Source of the DNA: Chromobotia macracanthus
Lineage: Eukaryota; Chordata; Actinopteri; Cypriniformes; Botiidae
Direction: 5' to 3'
Length of the DNA stretch: 64,000 bases
Assembly: GCA_036877525.1 (NCBI GenBank)
Contig: JAZGTH010000109.1
Location: forward strand, 7,501-71,500
Part shown: piece by piece, positions 60,160 to 64,000 of the stretch
How positions within the stretch are numbered: the stretch's first letter is position 1
Layout: each line of letters starts with the position of its first letter
Notes under the pieces: model-generated
Database searches by the model: none
What the model was told of the DNA's origin: nothing
The model's input: only the letters and a program-made list of their open reading frames with translations
Position numbers and translations under genes: made by a program

Positions 60160-61595
60160 AAGTGAATCAACCCATGAATTCCCCAAAAGTTCAGCCATAC
60201 ACCAACAGATGTACAGCTGACACTAAAGTCTAAAACACAGAACATCTTTATAGATCTATAAGATATTTGTAGATTTTGTAGTATTTATACATCAAAGTAT
60301 TATCTGTATTGTTGCCAATAACTTACTGTTTTAAATTTTGATTTAAATAAAACATAAAACATAGTTTTGTTTTTACTATAATAATGTAATCACAGTAAAT
60401 AAAAAAATGTATTGCAATAATGAGAATCTAATGAGAATTACCACTTAAAATATCTGAGAGTAATTATGAAATAACTCCAAAGTCAAAATGTCCAGAGCAA
60501 TTAAAAGGGGAATTTGCTTATTTTGTCATTAAATTGTCATAATGTATAAAAATCCTAATAGTTATAAATTGTACGCATCATTTACTTTATATAAAACACA
60601 TATGCAGTGCATTTTTTGAAGTGAAATATGACTCATTTTAGTTAGGGTTACCCTAACCCTAACTGTTTTTGTGACATTTGCCCTATAAGGTTTTAATATC
60701 TAATATTGAACTGTGTCTGAAAGCACCAGCAGTACCACACAAATCAGATCAGAGAAAATATTAATTATAGTTTCTATCTATAACTCACAGTTTTCTCATT
60801 TATCAACAAATTGTCATTAAGGTGCTATAAGTTATTTCAGTGATTCTGCTGTATATCTATTGCTTTGGGTTTAGTTCAGTAAAGTGGCACCTGTTTTTAG
60901 TGTTTAGTGGCACCTTTTCTTGTTTATACATGTGGCGTGTTCAGCTGAAGTCAAGGAAAGGAACTGATGTCACACCCAAATCCCACAGCTTCATGAAAGC
61001 TGCAGGCTGAGATTTTTATGAGTTTAGTGGGGCATTAGTAAGCCAGCTGGGTGACACTCACAACAAAACCCACAGTTTCTCTTCAGGCCAAGGTCTGGCT
61101 GATTTGACCACAGGCGGCACATGGAGGTTGATGCTTGATGCTCAAGCCAAGTGGCCATTTCATCAGTGTTTAATGCAGCTGTTCACCTTTGGAGAATAAG
61201 GCCCCAAAGTCTATGAATTATTACAAGCCCAGTCAATCTTGAGGCAATCAAGGCAGTGAGCCTTGGAGTAGAAGGCTTTTGTATGTTGTTTAAGTTACGT
61301 GAAAGATGAAATAGTTACATTGCCACAGTCTTGTCGCTTCCTTATCGTCCACAATGTGTATCTTCTATCTTCAGAGAATGTTTGCTCTTTATACTTGCTA
61401 TCAACATTGTGTAACTGGAAAAAAGGAATTTTATTTTTTTCTTTCTTTGGTTTTTCTTACCATTACAGAGGAAGTGTAATGCGTGGTTGGAAACCACGCT
61501 GATATTTTTCAGTGTCTGACCAGCTGAGAAAACAATCAGTTTATTCATAAACCAACTACAAATCTAGTATCCCCAATTAGTTTAATTAATATACA
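60160..61595. other. No gene seen
   Basis: AT-rich DNA; 60900-61260 is more complex and lacks a readable exon. A telomere-type inverted motif occurs at 60641-60663. Confidence 0.4.
60641..60663. repeat. Head-to-head telomere-type motif
   Basis: GTTAGGGTTA joined directly to CCCTAACCCTAAC, so TTAGGG runs toward CCCTAA in an imperfect palindrome. Confidence 0.85.
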
Positions 61596-61599
61596 TAAA

Positions 61600-61601
<2 letters not shown>

Positions 61602-61666
<65 letters not shown>
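61602..61666. repeat. (AT)n microsatellite
   Basis: More than 30 AT units between CTCAT and ACTCAT. Confidence 0.97.
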
Positions 61667-61734
61667 TCATAAAAAAACATTTACAACTTGCAATGATACT
61701 ATGTATTCTGTTTTCCATGTTGTAAATTTTTTTT

Positions 61735-61830
61735 ATTTTTCATTATATGTAAAGCTGCTTTGAAGCAGTGGAACACTGTAAAAAGTGCTATATAGATAAA
61801 TAAAATAGAAATTAAAAAGATAAATAAGAT
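61735..61830 (+). mobile_element. L2/CR1-type LINE 3' tail
   Basis: TATGTAAAGCTGCTTTGAAG … GTAAAAAGTGCTATATAGAT … AAATAAAATAG. Same tail as 18080-18165; only the 3' end is present. Confidence 0.8.
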
Positions 61831-63680
61831 TGAGTTATATTGAATATATATTTATTAAGTTCTTTAGCCCTAAGATATAACATAAACCGGGGCCAAACTT
61901 TGACCTGTTTTTTGCTAGTAACCCATTTTCAAATTCGATTCATTGCGGATCTGTATATTCGTACATCATATATTTGTAAGGCCAGCTGTAGACACATTAC
62001 ATTAATAAGTTTCTACAGTAGTATTTGTTATTTTGCATATTTTAAAACCTCAAAGGAATAAAAACGTGACATTTGAATTTTACAAATCCAGTCTAGTCTG
62101 ATTAAAATCATATGGAAATGAATTTCAGTTTAAATTATTGGAATTGTAGGTATGTTTCTTCTATGATGGTAGAATGTAACACAAATGTGTGAGATGGTTT
62201 GGGTCAAATAGGCTCAAATGTGAAAATTACCTACAGTAACTGCAAACTCAAAAAACACACAAAAACTTGACATTTTTCTCACTTTTAGTATTGGTGTAGT
62301 TACTGTATTTTGATTTTTATGGCAGATTGGTTAATCTAAAAGAGATAATTGACCATGAAGAGACTATAATGTCCGCTATATTGCCCTTGTGCTGAGAATG
62401 CAACACATACATGTGTTATGTTATAAATTGCATTTTGTCACGCTTCAATGCCCAAAAATTGATCTTGTGTAGCTAGAAGGGTTTGAGTTCATGTTTTGGG
62501 CCATGTTGTGTGTCGCACTGTTTCCCTATAACTATGTGGTATTTGCTGTAGGTTGTGTTTAACAGTGATTGAGTAAATCACTGTTTGGATTTGCTGATGC
62601 ATTTACATTAATGCATAAAATACATGTAAGTTCTTTCATGTACCTCATAAATTCAGCTCCATCCACTGTGTTAGTTTGCGAATACACACAAATGAATTCT
62701 ATGCACATTGTATGCATATAGGGAAATGATTCCCAGTGCCACCTGTTTGCAGGCACACACTAACACACATAGATACTTTTTAAATCTTTGCTCTGATATT
62801 CCTCATAGATTAATCTCAAACTGGATCTGTGCTGTGAATTGATTTTAATTATCTGTGAAGCATGGCTGTTATGAGCAAAAATAATTCTGAAGCAGTTACG
62901 AAGCAGAAATAATGACCTCATAGCCGCTGAGGTTGTATTTCTCTGTATGGTTTTATCTCACTGCCTCTGATCTTCAGGCAGAGTGTGAAGAAAGTTTGCT
63001 TTAAATCTACTGAACTGTTCATATTCTTATTAGATCTGTTGCTCTAAAAACATATTTATATAGAACATTTAGATTAATGATCAATGAAAAACAATATATT
63101 ATGGATGATTCAAATGTAATATATTACCATCTAAATATTTTTTAGAAGTGTTTGCTAAGGTAAGCATTACTATTACAATTGCTCAAAATAGTGAAAAAAT
63201 AGTGACCAGCCACGGATTTATGCACTTGCCCAGGGCACTGGACCAGCAGGGGGTCCCTGGTAAATTTCCTTGGGGACCCCAGAACATAACTGTGAACTGA
63301 CCAAAGGTGACACCCCCCGTCCGCATGTTGTGACAACACCTTATGTGATAAAGTGTAAATTACTGGTTCAGTATATGCAAGAAAAATATTAAACCAATGA
63401 CAATTCAGTATGTAAATAATATACAACAATATCACTTTAAGTTACTGAACACATTTCTAAACAATAAGGATAAATCCTTATCCCAACCCTATAGTAAGTA
63501 CTTAATATTACTATTAGGTACTTAATATTACTAGGTAATTAATATAATTAATATTACTATTATACTAATTAATATTTTACCCCAATAAAACAAAGTAACT
63601 TTTTTTTACTGACCCTTCTGAAGGTTTTACAAACCCAATTGAGATTTTTTTTTTTATTTAAGAGGCATAATGCCTCTTAG
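61831..63680. other. No gene seen
   Basis: Mostly AT-rich. 63205-63330 has a GC-richer repeat-like block (GGCACTGGACCAGCAGGGGG, GGGGACCCCAGAAC) of unknown family. Confidence 0.4.
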
Positions 63681-63685
63681 TATTA

Positions 63686-63687
<2 letters not shown>

Positions 63688-63743
<56 letters not shown>
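63688..63743. repeat. (TA)n microsatellite
   Basis: About 28 TA units. Confidence 0.97.
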
Positions 63744-63745
<2 letters not shown>

Positions 63746-63789
63746 GTATATAGTATTTTCAGTAATACTGTACAATAAGGTTAGGTAAG

Positions 63790-64000
63790 GTTAACATTAG
63801 TTAACTACATTAACTACATTAACGTTAATGTGTACTAACAATTAGCAATACTTACAACATTTATGGATCTTAGTTAATAAATTTCAACATTTACTACTAC
63901 ATTTTTACAATCAAATGTTGTATGGTAACATTTGTTAGTGTACATTTGTTAACTAACAAAAGCGAACAATGACCAATTGTACTTTGTATCAACTAACAAT
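63790..64000. repeat. Dispersed fish repeat (TTAACATTAGTTAAC type)
   Basis: GTTAACATTAGTTAACTACA, TTTCAACATTTACTACTACA, GGTAACATTTGTTAGTGTAC and AACTAACAAAAGCGAACAAT. Related to 12890-13075; runs off the right edge. Confidence 0.7.

Overview
The window reads as AT-rich, repeat-dense nuclear DNA of a teleost fish, probably an otophysan or cyprinid-like lineage. That inference rests on L2/CR1-type LINEs with the usual 3' tail (GCTATACAAATAAA followed by TTGAATTGAATTG), two copies of the teleost retroelement Rex1, solo LTRs, Tc1 debris, multicopy 'SAMD3-like' fish genes, a clade-B serpin related to fish serpinb1-like genes, and several dispersed fish repeats. The lineage assignment is inference; no species-specific sequence was identified. 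I see no intact protein-coding host gene. What remains is pseudogenes, a few orphan exon-like ORFs, and mobile elements.

Layout. 1-0.7 kb: a 66-bp satellite with dimeric and ~527-bp higher-order structure, ending in a telomere-type motif. 1.0-2.2 kb: a decayed endogenous retrovirus pol (protease, part of RT, integrase). 5.3-8.0 kb: an ov-serpin pseudogene on the minus strand with six recognisable exons and at least four lesions. 10.1-11.1 kb: a LINE endonuclease fragment. 12-19 kb: mostly unannotated DNA with dispersed repeats. 19.0-19.2 kb: a well-formed orphan exon on the minus strand. 20.27-22.51 kb: an almost purine-free C/T homopolymer tract exactly bracketed by a 5-bp duplication inside an L2 tail, which is either a strange insertion or an assembly artefact. 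22.6-23.7 kb: a Rex1 3' fragment and an L2 3' ORF fragment. 32.0-36.85 kb: an L2 element (minus) split by a Rex1 copy (plus). Deleting Rex1 and one copy of the 5-bp target duplication TGGAG restores the L2 reading frame. 38.98-42.2 kb: two broken multicopy fish genes abutting head-to-head, a SAMD3-like multi-exon gene (minus) and an intronless transposase-like ORF (plus). 46.8-48.9 kb: another L2 and a second SAMD3-like copy. 49.7-51.5 kb: a CpG-bearing, promoter-like region with three diverged tandem modules, each carrying an ATGGCG (YY1-like) core. 53.6-53.9 kb: a Tc1 transposase fragment. 54.8-55.6 kb: an LTR containing twelve perfect 29-bp minisatellite units. 59.6-60.2 kb: a solo LTR with a GATAT target duplication.

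The pieces do not form a pathway. The window records layered transposition, gene decay and break repair. The most unusual signals are the bracketed C/T tract, short (TTAGGG)2-type insertions scattered through the window (one inside a pseudogene exon), the tandem ATGGCG modules, and the nested Rex1-in-L2 insertion.
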